Source: Alkalihalobacterium chitinilyticum
GTDB lineage: Bacteria; Bacillota; Bacilli; Bacillales; Bacillaceae_F
Direction: 5' to 3'
Assembly: GCF_029028005.1 (NCBI RefSeq)
Contig: NZ_JAOTPO010000015.1
Coordinates: 55,485-119,484, forward strand
Length of the DNA: 64,000 nt
Shown: one piece after another, positions 33,227 through 41,567 of the stretch
Layout: each line of letters starts with the position of its first letter
Position numbering within the stretch: the first letter of the stretch is position 1
Notes under the pieces: model-generated
Databases searched by the model: none
The model's input: the letters and a program-made list of their open reading frames with translations, nothing else
What the model was told of the DNA's origin: nothing
Program-made: the position numbers and the translations under genes

Positions 33227-34375
33227 ATGAAAATCATAATTGCTCCAGATTCATTCAAAGGTTCTATTTCTGCAAAAGAGTTATGTTCCGCAATTGGTGC
33301 AGGGATCCGTCCGGTTTTTCCAAAAGCTGAGTTAATCGAACTTCCTATGGCAGACGGCGGGGAAGGGACGATGGAAAACCTAGTTCATGCGACAAATGGA
33401 ACGATTATAAATGTGAGTGTTACCGACCCATTAGGAAGAAGCATTCCTTCTGCTTACGGAGTGTTAGGCGATGAAAAAACAGCCGTCATTGAAATGGCTC
33501 AAGCATCCGGCCTTCCTTTATTACGAGAGCAGGAAAGAAATCCTTTAAGGGCGAGCAGTTTTGGGACGGGTGAATTGATCCTTCACGCATTAGATCAAGG
33601 TTATCGGAAATTTATCATCGGCTTAGGGGGAAGTGCCACAAACGATGGTGGTATGGGGATGCTTCAAGCGCTTGGGGTAAAATTTTTCATGAAAACTGGC
33701 CAATTGATTAAAAATGATGTCAGTGATCTGCTTCAACTAGATGAAATAGACTTATCGACTATAGACCAGCGCCTTACGGAAGCGGAGTTTGTCATAGCAA
33801 GCGATGTTACGAACCCTCTATGTGGTCCGAACGGAGCCTCGCATATTTTTGGACCACAAAAAGGTGCGACGCCAGAAATGGTTAAAATATTGGATGAAAG
33901 CCTTGATCAATACGGAAAGGTCATCAATGAACGATTGAATATTAATATACACTCTGTTCCAGGTGCAGGAGCAGCTGGCGGAATGGGGGCTGGTTTAATT
34001 GCATTTCTAGGAGCAAAGGTCATGTCTGGCATTGATACAGTAATGGAAGCAGTTCAATTTGAAAGTCAACTAGATGACGCATGCCTCGTCATAACCGGTG
34101 AAGGAAAGTTAGACGAACAGACCCTTTCTGGAAAGGTAATCTCAGGAGTATGTAAAGTAGCCAATTATCATAACATTCCCGTAATTGCAATCTGTGGCAG
34201 TAATGAGTTATCGAGCGGTCAGTTAGCACGATTGGGGGTTGTGGCAGCCTTTTCTATTGTTTCAGGTCCTTGTTCGGTAGAGACGGCGATGTCTCAAGCT
34301 GAAAGCTTCGTTGTCCAATGTATTGAACAAATCATGAGCGTTTATCGATTAAGTTTCGGAAAACAACAAGGCTAA
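33227..34375 (+). CDS. Glycerate kinase (type 1, GarK/GlxK)
   Basis: This kinase phosphorylates D-glycerate, usually to 2-phosphoglycerate, linking glyoxylate/glycerate metabolism to glycolysis. The protein has 382 residues, typical of the family. It opens with MKIIIAPDSFKGSISAKEL, followed by PMADGGEGTMENLVHAT near residue 41, GLGGSATNDGGMGMLQALG near 130, NPLCGPNGASHIFGPQKGA near 195 and ITGEGKLDEQTLSGK near 290. AAAGGAGG precedes the ATG. The gene is monocistronic with a perfect terminator. Confidence 0.95.
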   Translation: MKIIIAPDSFKGSISAKELCSAIGAGIRPVFPKAELIELPMADGGEGTMENLVHATNGTIINVSVTDPLGRSIPSAYGVLGDEKTAVIEMAQASGLPLLREQERNPLRASSFGTGELILHALDQGYRKFIIGLGGSATNDGGMGMLQALGVKFFMKTGQLIKNDVSDLLQLDEIDLSTIDQRLTEAEFVIASDVTNPLCGPNGASHIFGPQKGATPEMVKILDESLDQYGKVINERLNINIHSVPGAGAAGGMGAGLIAFLGAKVMSGIDTVMEAVQFESQLDDACLVITGEGKLDEQTLSGKVISGVCKVANYHNIPVIAICGSNELSSGQLARLGVVAAFSIVSGPCSVETAMSQAESFVVQCIEQIMSVYRLSFGKQQG

Positions 34376-34393
34376 CGCTATTATAAAATAATG

Positions 34394-34427
34394 AAAAACC
34401 TGAGTGAGTTCACTCAGGTTTTTTCAT
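34394..34427. terminator. Bidirectional terminator between glycerate kinase and FAD oxidoreductase
   Basis: AAAAACCTGAGTGA (34394-34407) and TCACTCAGGTTTTT (34410-34423) are perfect 14-bp arms with A- and T-runs on either side, so it can end both convergent genes. Confidence 0.88.
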
Positions 34428-34448
34428 TCTGGATTTTTTTCGAACCAT

Positions 34449-35672
34449 TTAACTAGGCTTTATCGGCCGGTTTTGTAAATAGAGTTCCAGATCTGGGCTA
34501 TGCCCTTTTACAATGTCATCAGCAATAATCTTAGAAAGAATCATGCTATATACGGTACCGTTATCACCAAAGCCAAACAAGAAGTGACAATTCGGATATT
34601 CATCATATTTTCCAATGATAGGAAGTCCATCGTTCGTTCCTCCATAAAAAGCGGTGGCATAATATTCAGGCTCTACTTTTATATCAGGAAAAAGCTTGTT
34701 AAATTCAATCAAAAGCTTATCTCTCTTACTAATCAATTTACGATCGCGTACTTCAGCGTATGGGGTATTTTCATCTAACCCGCCGATAATAATCCGGTTA
34801 TCCTTTGTTGTGCGAATAAAGGTATACGGTCGTGCTGTTTCCCAAATAAGGGTTTTATTGTACCATGACGAGAAATTATCTGCCTCTACAGGTTTTGTTG
34901 TGACGATATATGTACTGACAAAAGAAGTTTTCTTTTCTTTTTTGATATCCAGTCCTTCGTAACCGCAAGCAACAATGACATGACGTGCCTGAATGCTATG
35001 ATTATTTTTCGTTCGTATCGTAGCCTTTGTTTGTTCAAACTTTTTACCGTTCACTTCGGTATGTTCGAATATTTTTACGCCCTTTTTTGCAGCGTAATCA
35101 AATAAATTGTGTGTAAAAGCAAATGGATTTATTTCGCCGTCATCATAAGAATAAAGAGCAGCATCTTTTCTAAAAGGATACCGTTCTTCAATTTGATCGG
35201 CAGTTAGAAAATCGACTGGGAAATTTTCCTCGGATAATAAGTTGTATTCTTTTTGTAATTTCTGAACGTCCTCTTTATAGCTGGCAAAGTAAAAAGAATC
35301 CCTTCTAGTAAATTCACAATCAATATCTCCAACCGAAGAGGCTTTTTCAATATCATTGATCGCCTGTTTACATAGTTGTAAATGCCTGGAGATATACGGT
35401 CTGCCAAAGCTATTGACTAGATCAGAAAACAACCTTTCGCCAGAATATTGAATGATAGCTGTATTGGTTGTTGTACTCCCGGTACCGATTGCATTTTTTT
35501 CAACTACAACGACATTTAAGCCGGAATCTGCTAACAAGTAGGCGCATTGAGCACCAGAACTTCCACCGCCAATAATAAGAACATCGCATTCAAGATCTTC
35601 TTGCAGAGGTGGGTAGGCAGGGGGATTTTTTAATGTAGTAGGCCAATAATACGTACCCGTTTGTAAATTCAT
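34449..35672 (-). CDS. FAD-dependent amine/amino-acid oxidoreductase (DAO family)
   Basis: This is a flavoprotein of 407 residues in the DAO/GlpO-type oxidase superfamily. The Rossmann motif CDVLIIGGGSSGAQCAYLLADSGLNVVVVEK is at about residues 28-58, followed by GTGSTTTNTAIIQYSGERLF, a stretch typical of gamma-glutamylputrescine oxidase-like proteins. HVIVACGYEG and FLFGFGDNGTVYSMILSKI are further flavin contacts. ATG 35672 has AAAAGGAGTAAG upstream; the longer frame, by 23 codons, does not have a site. There is no C-terminal Rieske domain, unlike some homologues. It is monocistronic on the minus strand. The substrate is probably an amine or amino acid but is not determined. Confidence 0.88.
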   Translation of the reverse strand: MNLQTGTYYWPTTLKNPPAYPPLQEDLECDVLIIGGGSSGAQCAYLLADSGLNVVVVEKNAIGTGSTTTNTAIIQYSGERLFSDLVNSFGRPYISRHLQLCKQAINDIEKASSVGDIDCEFTRRDSFYFASYKEDVQKLQKEYNLLSEENFPVDFLTADQIEERYPFRKDAALYSYDDGEINPFAFTHNLFDYAAKKGVKIFEHTEVNGKKFEQTKATIRTKNNHSIQARHVIVACGYEGLDIKKEKKTSFVSTYIVTTKPVEADNFSSWYNKTLIWETARPYTFIRTTKDNRIIIGGLDENTPYAEVRDRKLISKRDKLLIEFNKLFPDIKVEPEYYATAFYGGTNDGLPIIGKYDEYPNCHFLFGFGDNGTVYSMILSKIIADDIVKGHSPDLELYLQNRPIKPS

Positions 35673-35840
35673 GCGACTTACTCCTTTTGCGTTTAGATGT
35701 GAGCCCAAACTCCGTTTCGTTTCTACGAGTATTATTACCAAGCCTTACAAATCCATGCGAAGCTTTACTCAATTTGAATAGAAAATGCCTCTACAATAAA
35801 TTAGTTCTGTCAGAAACAAAGCAAATTATAACCAAAGTAT

Positions 35841-35892
35841 CAGCCAGCCCCCCCAATCTTCAAGGAGTGGAACGAGTAAGTGGGGGAGGCTG
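35841..35892. repeat. C7/G5-cored hairpin
   Basis: CAGCC..CCCCCA at 35841 onwards pairs with TGGGGG.GGCTG (35881-35892), an unusually GC-rich stem for this AT-rich gap. It may be an RNA structure or a repeat-derived hairpin. It lies just upstream of copy 3 of the 180-bp element. Confidence 0.5.
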
Positions 35893-35922
35893 TCACTGTA
35901 TTGAGCAAGCCTGGAAATTAGG

Positions 35923-36100
35923 GGACTGAGAGGCCTCTATTTCAGTAAAATAGCGATTTTTTTGAGTTTGGCGGACTCAGAAGCCGCTATTTACTAGTTT
36001 TTGAGGTTGATACAGCCGATTTTACGCAGATAAGGCCCTCTCAGTCCGCGAAATCGCAATATTAGTGATTTTCGACGAAATAACGGCCTGTGAGTCCGCT
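35923..36100. repeat. 180-bp four-arm intergenic element, copy 3
   Basis: The forward motifs are at 35923 (GGACTGAGAGGCCTCTATTT) and 35971 (GCGGACTCAGAAGCCGCTAT). The inverted ones are at 36029-36049 (GATAAGGCCCTCTCAGTCCG) and 36078-36100. It has the same F-F-R-R order and ~50-bp spacing as the other two copies. Confidence 0.8.
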
Positions 36101-36144
36101 AAAAATCGAATTCCCATAATATCAATCCTTAAGAACATGAAGTG

Positions 36145-36189
36145 AACACCTAGTAACGAAAAATCATTCCAGCTAGGTGTTTTTTTGTC
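36145..36189 (+). terminator. Orphan plus-strand terminator upstream of siderophore operon
   Basis: AACACCTAG (36145-36153) and CTAGGTGTT (36173 onwards) are followed by a T8 run. The gene to the left is on the minus strand, so no known plus-strand transcript would need it. Confidence 0.65.
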
Positions 36190-36304
36190 CTAAAATACTA
36201 GTTTAAACAAGTATTTTATTATTCAAGTAAACAAAAATAAGTAATATAGCGGTGTATCACTATTAAATTTATTTGTTTAAACAAATAAATTTAACGAAAG
36301 TCAT

Positions 36305-36319
36305 TGACAATGATTATCA
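36305..36319. promoter_or_regulatory. Fur box 1
   Basis: TGACAATGATTATCA matches the 7-1-7 Fur consensus TGATAATNATTATCA at 14 of 15 positions. It is the first of three sites in 120 bp before the siderophore uptake operon. Confidence 0.8.
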
Positions 36320-36346
36320 GTGAGTAATATACTGTAACAGTGGTAG

Positions 36347-36361
36347 AGATAATCATTATCA
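36347..36361. promoter_or_regulatory. Fur box 2
   Basis: AGATAATCATTATCA matches the 7-1-7 Fur consensus at 14 of 15 positions. Confidence 0.8.
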
Positions 36362-36409
36362 GTTAGACATCGAAAACTGAAAACCCATTTTCTTTTTTTT
36401 ACTTTTAAT

Positions 36410-36424
36410 TGATAATGATTATTA
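36410..36424. promoter_or_regulatory. Fur box 3
   Basis: TGATAATGATTATTA matches the Fur consensus at 14 of 15 positions and lies 36 bp before the first start codon. Confidence 0.8.
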
Positions 36425-36459
36425 TTTTTAGTATGCATCCTAGAGAGCAGGGGTAGAAA

Positions 36460-37410
36460 ATGAAATTAAGGTATTTATTTCTAGCACTAATTCTATTATC
36501 TCTCACGTCGTTATTTATTGGCGTAAAAGGAATTAGCCCGTTAGATATCTTCAACTTAACGGACGAACAAGCACAAATATTATGGGTAAGCAGGTTTCCA
36601 CGCTTAGTGAGTATCATCCTAGAAGGAGTGGGTATGAGCATTTGTGGACTCATCATGCAGCAGCTTACGAGAAATAAGTTTGTTTCACCAACGACGGCAG
36701 GTACTTTGGATTCTGCTAGACTAGGGGTTTTAGTGTCGTTGATGCTGTTTGCATCAGCTAGTGCATTTGTGAAAATGCTGGTAGCATTTGCTTTTGCTCT
36801 CGCAGGGACTTTAATTTTTATGAAGATCCTTGAAAAGGTGAAGCATAAGGATGTTATTTTTATTCCTTTAGTAGGTTTAATGTTTGGTAGCATCATAGGA
36901 TCGATCACTACGTTTTTTGCTTATCGAAATGACTTGATTCAGAATATGTCCTCGTGGCTGCAAGGAAATTTTTCGTTAATTATTAAAGGTCGCTACGAGC
37001 TTTTATACATAAGTATTCCGCTTATGATTATTGCTTACCTCTATGCGAATCATTTTACAGTTGCAGGTATGGGGGAAGAGTTTTCAGTTAATCTTGGACT
37101 TAATTATAAGAAGGTCGTAAATATTGGTTTAATCCTTGTTGCTGCTGTTACTTCGGTCGTTCTTCTGACAGTTGGGATGATTCCGTTCTTAGGTCTGATT
37201 ATTCCAAATATAGTAAGTATCTACAATGGAGATAATTTAAAGAAGAACCTGCCTCATACGGCATTACTCGGTGCAGTATTCGTTTTATTCTGTGATATTT
37301 TAGGTCGAGTTATTATTTTTCCGTATGAAATACCAATAGGAACTACGGTTGGGGTAATCGGTAGTGCGATTTTCCTTTACTTGCTGATGAGGAGAAAAGC
37401 CTATGAGTAA
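36460..37410 (+). CDS. yclN: Siderophore ABC transporter permease (YclN-like)
   Basis: This is a FecCD-type permease of 316 residues with about nine membrane helices. It forms a heterodimer with the next gene's product to move ferric siderophore across the membrane. Typical features are WVSRFPRLVSIILEGVGMSICGLIMQQLTRNKFVSPTTAGTLDSARLG (about residues 42-90) and GMIPFLGLIIPNIVSIYNGDN near 235. Gene order (two permeases, ATPase, then binding lipoprotein) and sequence type match the petrobactin importer YclNOPQ of B. subtilis. Three Fur boxes upstream predict repression by iron. The next gene overlaps by 8 bp. Confidence 0.92.
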   Translation: MKLRYLFLALILLSLTSLFIGVKGISPLDIFNLTDEQAQILWVSRFPRLVSIILEGVGMSICGLIMQQLTRNKFVSPTTAGTLDSARLGVLVSLMLFASASAFVKMLVAFAFALAGTLIFMKILEKVKHKDVIFIPLVGLMFGSIIGSITTFFAYRNDLIQNMSSWLQGNFSLIIKGRYELLYISIPLMIIAYLYANHFTVAGMGEEFSVNLGLNYKKVVNIGLILVAAVTSVVLLTVGMIPFLGLIIPNIVSIYNGDNLKKNLPHTALLGAVFVLFCDILGRVIIFPYEIPIGTTVGVIGSAIFLYLLMRRKAYE

Positions 37411-38362
37411 TAAAACAAAATTAATCATACTTTTTCTATTATCACTTGTGTTTACGGCTTTATTTATCTTTTATAACCTTAGTTTCAATAGTAACTTGGA
37501 ATATATTTTGCCAAGACGTGGAGCTAAAATTTTAGCGATTATCGTAACTGGTGCGGCTATTGCGTTTTCAACCGTCGTTTTCCAAACGATAACGAACAAT
37601 CGAATTTTAACACCGAGTATTATTGGATTTGATTCACTGTATTTACTCATTCAAACGTTTTTAATTTTTGTTTTTGGTTCTGCTAGTTTTCTAGTCATGA
37701 ATAAACAGGTTAACTTTTTTCTATCGGTTTTGATCATGATGGCATTTGCTGGAGTATTTTACTACATATTATTCAAGCGAGAAGGCGGCAGAAATATATA
37801 TTTCTTACTCCTCGTAGGGATTGTACTGGGAACTTTGTTTTCTAGCATCTCAACGTTCATGCAGGTCTTAATTGATCCAAATGAATTTCTTATTGTTCAA
37901 GACCGAATGTTTGCTAGCTTCAATAACGTAAACACCAACATTTTAGGAGTTGCGATCGTCTTATTTATTCTAGTAACGCTTTATTTTTGGAGGTATTTAA
38001 AGTATTTAGATGTTCTTTCACTAGGTAGAGATACTGCTGTTAATCTAGGTGTCGATTATGACCATGTGGTAAAGAGGCTGCTAATTCTAGTGGCGATTCT
38101 CGTTTCCATTTCAACCGCATTAGTAGGCCCAATCCTATTCCTGGGCTTACTTGTCGCCAATGTAACGTATGAATTTCTAAAAACACATAAGCACTCTTAC
38201 ATTATTACAGGTGCGATGTTAATTAGTATTGTTGCTCTAGTCAGTGGTCAGTTTTTAGTTGAACGAGTATTTGCTTTCTCTGTACCCATCAGCGTAATCA
38301 TCAACTTTATTGGCGGTGTGTACTTTATTTACTTACTTTTAAGGGGGAATAAATCATGGTAG
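37403..38362 (+). CDS. yclO: Siderophore ABC transporter permease (YclO-like)
   Basis: This is the second FecCD-type permease, 319 residues, overlapping the first by 8 bp and the ATPase gene by 7 bp, which ensures equal synthesis. The family segment PRRGAKILAIIVTGAAIAFSTVVFQTITNNRILTPSIIGFDSLYLLI is at about residues 35-82, and ALVGPILFLGLLVANVTYEFLKTHKHSY near 230-257. The N-terminal helix is preceded by a short basic segment. Expected substrate, by homology and order, is ferric petrobactin or a related catecholate; this organism need not make that siderophore itself. Confidence 0.92.
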   Translation: MSNKTKLIILFLLSLVFTALFIFYNLSFNSNLEYILPRRGAKILAIIVTGAAIAFSTVVFQTITNNRILTPSIIGFDSLYLLIQTFLIFVFGSASFLVMNKQVNFFLSVLIMMAFAGVFYYILFKREGGRNIYFLLLVGIVLGTLFSSISTFMQVLIDPNEFLIVQDRMFASFNNVNTNILGVAIVLFILVTLYFWRYLKYLDVLSLGRDTAVNLGVDYDHVVKRLLILVAILVSISTALVGPILFLGLLVANVTYEFLKTHKHSYIITGAMLISIVALVSGQFLVERVFAFSVPISVIINFIGGVYFIYLLLRGNKSW

Positions 38363-39111
38363 TTGTAAAAGGCGTTTCAAAAAAATACGGAAATAAAAAT
38401 GTCGTAGAGGACGTTTTCGTAGAAATTGAAAAAGGAACAATTACTTCATTTATCGGACCGAATGGAGCGGGGAAAAGTACACTCATTTCGATGATTAGCC
38501 GGTTAATTGCGAAGGACTGCGGTCTGATTAGCATTGATGATAAAGAACTGAGCGAATGTAAAAGTGAGGACCTAGCGAAAAAAATCTCTATACTTAAGCA
38601 ATCGAACCACCTCAATATTCGTTTAACTGTTCGTGACCTTGTGGCTTTTGGAAGGTTTCCTTATTCAAAAGGAAACCTGACCAAAGAAGATTGGAAGCAT
38701 GTAGACCAGGCCATCGAATATATGGAGCTTGGAGAGATGGAAAATAAGTTCCTCGACCAACTAAGTGGAGGCCAGCGCCAACGAGCGTTTATCGCGATGG
38801 TTATTGCGCAGGATACTGAATATGTTTTACTCGATGAGCCACTGAATAACTTAGATATGAAGCATTCTGTTCAAATCATGCAGGTGTTACGCAGATTAGT
38901 AGATGAGCTTGGGAAAACAGTCGTAATTGTTATTCATGACATAAATTTTGCGTCCTGTTACTCGGATCATATCGTAGCTCTTAAAGATGGGAAAATTGTC
39001 AGGAAGGGAACCACACCTGAAATTATTAACCCAGAGGCCTTAAAAGAAATCTATGATATGGATATTCACATCGAGAACATTAACCAAAATCGCATTTGTG
39101 TGTATTTTTAG
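38356..39111 (+). CDS. yclP: Siderophore ABC transporter ATP-binding protein (YclP-like)
   Basis: This is the cytoplasmic ATPase of the importer, 251 residues. Walker A GPNGAGKST is at about 36-44, the Q-loop at SILKQSNHLNIRLTVRDLVAFGRFPYSKG, the signature LSGGQRQRAFIA near 135, Walker B YVLLDEPLNNLDM near 155 and the switch His in VIVIHDINFAS. GAFGRFPYSKG-type wording is typical of FepC/YclP proteins. It overlaps the permease gene. A 183-bp gap with a partial stem (GTTAGGATTTAG/CTAACCCCTAAC) separates it from the lipoprotein gene, which may allow differential expression of the receptor. Confidence 0.94.
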   Translation: MVVVKGVSKKYGNKNVVEDVFVEIEKGTITSFIGPNGAGKSTLISMISRLIAKDCGLISIDDKELSECKSEDLAKKISILKQSNHLNIRLTVRDLVAFGRFPYSKGNLTKEDWKHVDQAIEYMELGEMENKFLDQLSGGQRQRAFIAMVIAQDTEYVLLDEPLNNLDMKHSVQIMQVLRRLVDELGKTVVIVIHDINFASCYSDHIVALKDGKIVRKGTTPEIINPEALKEIYDMDIHIENINQNRICVYF

Positions 39112-39294
39112 GTAGCAGATAGCAATTAGTGGTTAGGATTTAGTGAAGAGATAAAAAATGTCTAACCCCTAACCCCTAAACATTGGTAATTCGTTATTTT
39201 GATTGTTTCTTAAAATAGCCTGATCAACTATTTAATCGAAGAGATTATCAGAAATAACATTACAATATATATCAAAACTAAGGAGAAATGATCG

Positions 39295-40290
39295 ATGAAA
39301 AAGAATGCACTATTACTAGTCTTAGCACTTGTACTAATGTTTGTTTTAGCTGCTTGCGGAGCACAGCAAACAGGAGGAAATGAGCCAACTGAACCAGCTG
39401 AAGGGACAGAAGTAGCAGAAACAGAAACAGAAGCAACAGAAGTAACAGCGGAGCCAACCGAGCTTACTTTTGAACATCAATTAGGTGAAGTTACAGTTTC
39501 TGTTAATCCTGAAAAAGTTGTCGTATTTGACTTTGGAGTACTAGATTCACTTGATAAATTAGGAGTAGAGGTTACTGCATTACCACAAGCTAATGTTCCT
39601 CCATACTTAGCAAAATATGAAGATGCAAAATATGAAAATATTGGTTCATTAAAAGAGCCGGATTTTGAAAAGATTGCTGAAATTAATCCAGATCTAATCA
39701 TCATTTCTGGAAGACAACTAGATTTATATGATGAATTATCAAAACTTGGACCAACGATCTTTATGGGAGTAGATAATACGAATTATATGGAGTCATTCAC
39801 TCATAACATGGAAGTGCTTGGGCAAATTTTTGGTAAAGAAGAAGCTGTTGCTGCCGAATTATCAGTAATTAACGAGGCCATTGCGGGTATTAACGAAAAA
39901 GCTGCTGACGCAGGAAAAGCTTTAATTATTTTAGCGAACGAAGGAAATATTAGTGCATACGGTCCAGGTTCACGTTTTGGTATTATCCATGATGTACTTG
40001 GTGTAGAAGCTGTAGATGAAGGTATTGAGGTTTCAACTCATGGTATGAACGTATCGTTTGAATACCTTGTAGAGAAAGATCCTGACTTGTTATTTGTAGT
40101 CGATCGAAACGCGGTTGTAGCAGGTGAAGCGGCTGCTCAAGATACGATTGAAAATGAGTTAGTTCAAGAAACAAAAGCTTATCAAAATGGAAATATCGTA
40201 TACCTTGATCCAAACTATTGGTACCTTTCTGGAGGCGGGTTAGTTTCTGTTTCTGAAATGGTCAAGGCGATCGAAGCAGCAATTCAATAA
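39295..40290 (+). CDS. yclQ: Siderophore-binding lipoprotein (YclQ-like)
   Basis: This is the extracytoplasmic receptor, 331 residues. The signal peptide ends in a lipobox LAAC (about 18-21), followed by an acidic Thr/Glu-rich linker (about residues 22-57) that tethers the domain to the membrane. The mature part is a class III periplasmic-binding (PeripBP) fold: VVVFDFGVLDSLDKLGVEVTALPQ, NIGSLKEPDFEKIAEINPDLIIISGRQ and YGPGSRFGIIHDVLGVEAVDEGI. It matches petrobactin-binding YclQ/FpuA-type receptors. TAAGGAGAAATG precedes the ATG. It is the last transporter gene; a terminator and then a haem monooxygenase follow. Confidence 0.93.
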   Translation: MKKNALLLVLALVLMFVLAACGAQQTGGNEPTEPAEGTEVAETETEATEVTAEPTELTFEHQLGEVTVSVNPEKVVVFDFGVLDSLDKLGVEVTALPQANVPPYLAKYEDAKYENIGSLKEPDFEKIAEINPDLIIISGRQLDLYDELSKLGPTIFMGVDNTNYMESFTHNMEVLGQIFGKEEAVAAELSVINEAIAGINEKAADAGKALIILANEGNISAYGPGSRFGIIHDVLGVEAVDEGIEVSTHGMNVSFEYLVEKDPDLLFVVDRNAVVAGEAAAQDTIENELVQETKAYQNGNIVYLDPNYWYLSGGGLVSVSEMVKAIEAAIQ

Positions 40291-40296
40291 TGAGAG

Positions 40297-40336
40297 AAAG
40301 ACCTGTTTTTTCACTTGATAAAACAGGTCTTTTCTC
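40297..40336 (+). terminator. Terminator after yclQ
   Basis: AAAGACCTGTTTT (from 40297) pairs with AAAACAGGTCTTTT (40320-40333). It may be partly read through to the haem monooxygenase gene. Confidence 0.8.
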
Positions 40337-40362
40337 CGGAAAATAGAGGGAGGAATTTTAAT

Positions 40363-40683
40363 ATGGTTATTCAAACAAGAACAATTACCGTTCAACCGGG
40401 CTATAGCGACCAAGTGGTAGAGCGTTTTTCACAAGAGAGTCCAATCGACACAATGGACGGACTGATGGATCGAACGGTCATGGTTAATCGAAAAAAGAAA
40501 GACCAAGAAGAGGTCATTGTCATGGTCCGATGGGAATCATTAGAAGCATGGAAGAACTGGGAGAAAAGTGGTGCCCATATCCAAGGCCATAAGAACAACA
40601 AAGGAAAAGCCAAGCCCGAATATATTCTCGATATTAATGTGAATATGTATGAGGTAAAAGCGGTTAAAAAACAAGAAGCTTAA
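40363..40683 (+). CDS. Haem-degrading monooxygenase (IsdG/HmoA-type, ABM fold)
   Basis: The protein has 106 residues with the dimeric antibiotic-biosynthesis-monooxygenase fold. The segment VMVRWESLEAWKNWEKSGAHIQGH (about residues 48-71) has the Trp and His spacing of IsdG-type haem oxygenases. Its position directly after an iron-siderophore operon fits iron release from haem. The start at 40363 follows AGGGAGG; a 16-codon upstream extension is unsupported. Equivalent B. subtilis proteins are HmoA and HmoB. It may be Fur-controlled by read-through, since no separate Fur box is seen. Other ABM-fold activities cannot be ruled out. Confidence 0.82.
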   Translation: MVIQTRTITVQPGYSDQVVERFSQESPIDTMDGLMDRTVMVNRKKKDQEEVIVMVRWESLEAWKNWEKSGAHIQGHKNNKGKAKPEYILDINVNMYEVKAVKKQEA

Positions 40684-40744
40684 ATAGACTGCTCTATGTT
40701 GGTTTTTTTAATATGAAAACCCGAAAAGAAATGAGTGAATATGA

Positions 40745-41407
40745 ATGGAAAAAGTGGAACAGTATATTGAGTCAACGTTTCATACGAAAGAAGCTTTATT
40801 AGAAGAAATTAAAGCATCCATTATGGAACGGGGCATGCCGTCGATATCGGTTTCTCCCAATACTGGGAAACTACTCACCATGCTAGTAGCTATTTCAGGT
40901 GCAAAGGAGATCCTCGAAATCGGTGCATTAGGTGGCTATAGTGGAACTTGTTTGGCAAGAGGCTTAGATGAACAAGGGCGTTTAACATCACTTGAGCTAG
41001 AAGAAGAATATGGCAAACTCGCACACGCGAATTTAACAAAGGCTGGCCTAGGTAATAAGGTTACTTATTTGATTGGGGAAGCATTAACGAGCTTAGAAAC
41101 ACTAGTAAACGAACAGAAAAGGTTTGATTTTTTCTTTATCGACGCAGATAAAGAAAACTACGAAAATTATCTCGAATACTGCATTAAATTAGCTGCACCA
41201 GGTGCTTTAATTGTAACGGACAACGTACTTGCCGTCGGCAGTGTAGCAGACGAGACTCTTAAACGTAGAAAATATACCGACTCAATGAAGAAATTTTATG
41301 AAATCGAAACCAATCATTCTTGTTTGGAAGCACTTCTGATTCCGATCGGTGATATTTTTTATGAATTTGAAAGACCTTTTTATAGGATATTTTTTAGGGT
41401 GAAATAA
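40745..41407 (+). CDS. SAM-dependent O-methyltransferase (caffeoyl-CoA/YrrM type)
   Basis: This is a class I methyltransferase of 220 residues in the type 3 O-methyltransferase family. The SAM-binding motif ILEIGALGGYSGTCLARGL is at about residues 58-76, the metal-binding FDFFFIDADKENYENYLEYCIKLAAPGALIVTDNVLAVG at about 132-170, and R..K.(Y) follows. A divalent metal and a catechol-like or hydroxylated substrate are usual for the family. No strong Shine-Dalgarno precedes the ATG (GAAATGAG is the best), and translation may depend on the upstream message. Next to siderophore genes a role on catechols is conceivable, but that is inference. Confidence 0.87.
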   Translation: MEKVEQYIESTFHTKEALLEEIKASIMERGMPSISVSPNTGKLLTMLVAISGAKEILEIGALGGYSGTCLARGLDEQGRLTSLELEEEYGKLAHANLTKAGLGNKVTYLIGEALTSLETLVNEQKRFDFFFIDADKENYENYLEYCIKLAAPGALIVTDNVLAVGSVADETLKRRKYTDSMKKFYEIETNHSCLEALLIPIGDIFYEFERPFYRIFFRVK

Positions 41408-41567
41408 GTTAGTATTACTTAGACTAAAATAGTAGAAAACTCGACAAAGTTGTGAAGTGTGAGATTCATCACATATTATTTGAGTTCTAATAGGTAAAAT
41501 AGTCCTATATAGAAATGTGATTACTGGAAATTAGTAATTGTGTTGATGTTTAGGGGAGGAGAACGCA

